Of a stretch of 54,619 bases of DNA, positions 54,297-54,619 are shown one piece after another. The notes below the pieces were generated by a model. It ran no database searches. It was not told the DNA's origin and saw only the letters and a list, made by a program, of their open reading frames with translations. How positions within the stretch are numbered: position 1 is the stretch's first letter; the number at the start of each line of letters is the position of its first letter. The stretch lies in assembly GCA_028293805.1 (NCBI GenBank), contig JAQGOC010000334.1, positions 1 to 54,619 on the forward strand, in the 5' to 3' direction. Source of the stretch: Gammaproteobacteria bacterium. GTDB taxonomy: Bacteria; Pseudomonadota; Gammaproteobacteria; Steroidobacterales; Steroidobacteraceae. A program made the position numbers and the translations under genes.

Positions 54297-54619
54297 TTAG
54301 TTAGCGCCCGTTCCGCCGACGCCCTGCGGGTTGGCTCCCGTGCCACCGACGCCAAGGGCCACGACTAACTTGCCGGTGCCGCCGACGCCCTGCGTGTTGG
54401 CTCCCGTGCCACCGACGCCAAGGGCCACGACTGACTTGCCGGTGCCGCCGACGCCCTGCGTGTTGGCTCCCGTGCCACCAACGCCAAGGGCCACGGCTGA
54501 TTTGCCGGTGCCGCCGACGCCCTGCGTGCTGGCTCCGGTGCCACCGACGCCAAGGGCCACGACTGACTTGCCGGTGCCGCCGACGCCCTGCGTGTTGGCT
54601 CCCGTGCCACCGACGCCCA
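54297..54619 (-). CDS. Gly-rich repeat protein, C-terminal part (truncated by window)
   Basis: The reading frame runs from the window edge to TAA at 54297 (at least 106 residues). It consists of about five 22-residue units, each with two GVGGTG motifs (GVGGTGANTQ then GVGGTGKSVVAL). The unit is a 66-bp DNA repeat with few differences, several of them synonymous. The start, any signal peptide and the rest of the repeat lie outside the window. Such Gly/Thr/Val repeats suggest an extended or surface-located fibre-like segment, but this is inference. The plus strand of the repeat is also open (VPPTP repeats), with no start codon. Confidence 0.55.
   Translation of the reverse strand, partial: GVGGTGANTQGVGGTGKSVVALGVGGTGASTQGVGGTGKSAVALGVGGTGANTQGVGGTGKSVVALGVGGTGANTQGVGGTGKLVVALGVGGTGANPQGVGGTGAN
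54331..54619. repeat. 66-bp tandem repeat array
   Basis: Near-identical 66-bp units begin at 54331, 54397, 54463, 54529 and 54595 (partial). Changes between units are single bases. The 66-bp period keeps the reading frame, so the array may vary in length without breaking the gene. The array continues beyond the window. Confidence 0.92.

Noticed and set aside
54331..54619. Tandem repeats considered as a CRISPR array
   Set aside because: The units are contiguous 66-bp coding repeats without unique spacers.

Overview
The window is high-GC chromosomal DNA, densely packed with short intergenic gaps and many ATGA stop/start overlaps. Gene content points to a gammaproteobacterium: DUF971-ubiE-ubiJ-ubiB order, a LytS/AlgZ-AlgR type two-component pair, OxyR-AhpC-AhpD, YajQ, an EAL-HDOD protein, and tesA divergent from a YbbA/YbbP-type ABC transporter. 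A member of the Steroidobacter/Nevskia/Xanthomonas side of the class would fit, but that placement is inference from gene content only.

Layout. 1-5.1 kb: a minus-strand operon for a three-subunit 2-oxoacid oxidoreductase (flavin/Fe-S subunit, gamma-alpha fusion, beta). 5.2-8.0 kb: a membrane hybrid histidine kinase divergent from a NarL-type regulator. 8.1-12.7 kb: ubiquinone genes DUF971, ubiE, ubiJ and ubiB, interrupted between ubiE and ubiJ by a decayed tyrosine-recombinase fragment. 12.8-14.2 kb: a MATE transporter. 14.3-23.1 kb: on the minus strand, a complete trpEGDCFBA operon that runs by ATGA coupling into a Bcr/CflA-type MFS exporter and then a hotdog-fold protein. It is preceded by a full transcription attenuator whose leader peptide has three consecutive Trp codons and whose promoter places the mRNA start almost on the leader ATG. 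23.3-24.8 kb: three small plus-strand genes including yajQ. 24.8-28.4 kb: btuF-like, NUDIX, ahpD and ahpC divergent from oxyR, with a near-consensus OxyR operator in the spacer. 28.4-36.3 kb: DMT transporter, PCu(A)C copper chaperone coupled to an LCAT-like hydrolase and an MgtC-like protein, Tat-type aldo/keto reductase, acyl-CoA dehydrogenase, LysR regulator, DUF1993.

36.5-46.9 kb is a signalling region: a degenerate EAL protein with a long Ala/Pro/Thr-rich linker, a LytS/LytTR pair, a GGDEF cyclase, a DUF4139 pseudogene, a very Ala/Pro/Ser-rich single-pass membrane protein, and an EAL-HDOD protein. 46.9-52.4 kb: YbbP-like permease and YbbA-like ATPase, divergent from and overlapping tesA, followed by fadD. 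52.4-54.1 kb: two tandem DUF6502-like proteins in visibly AT-richer DNA. The window ends inside a gene made of 66-bp repeats encoding GVGGTG motifs.

The most distinctive items are the trp attenuator with a nearly leaderless leader peptide, the extended trp operon with an exporter, the near-consensus OxyR operator, the decayed recombinase and DUF4139 genes, the low-complexity membrane protein, and the paralogous DUF6502 pair next to the Gly-rich repeat gene. No CRISPR array, rRNA, tRNA or insertion sequence was recognised.
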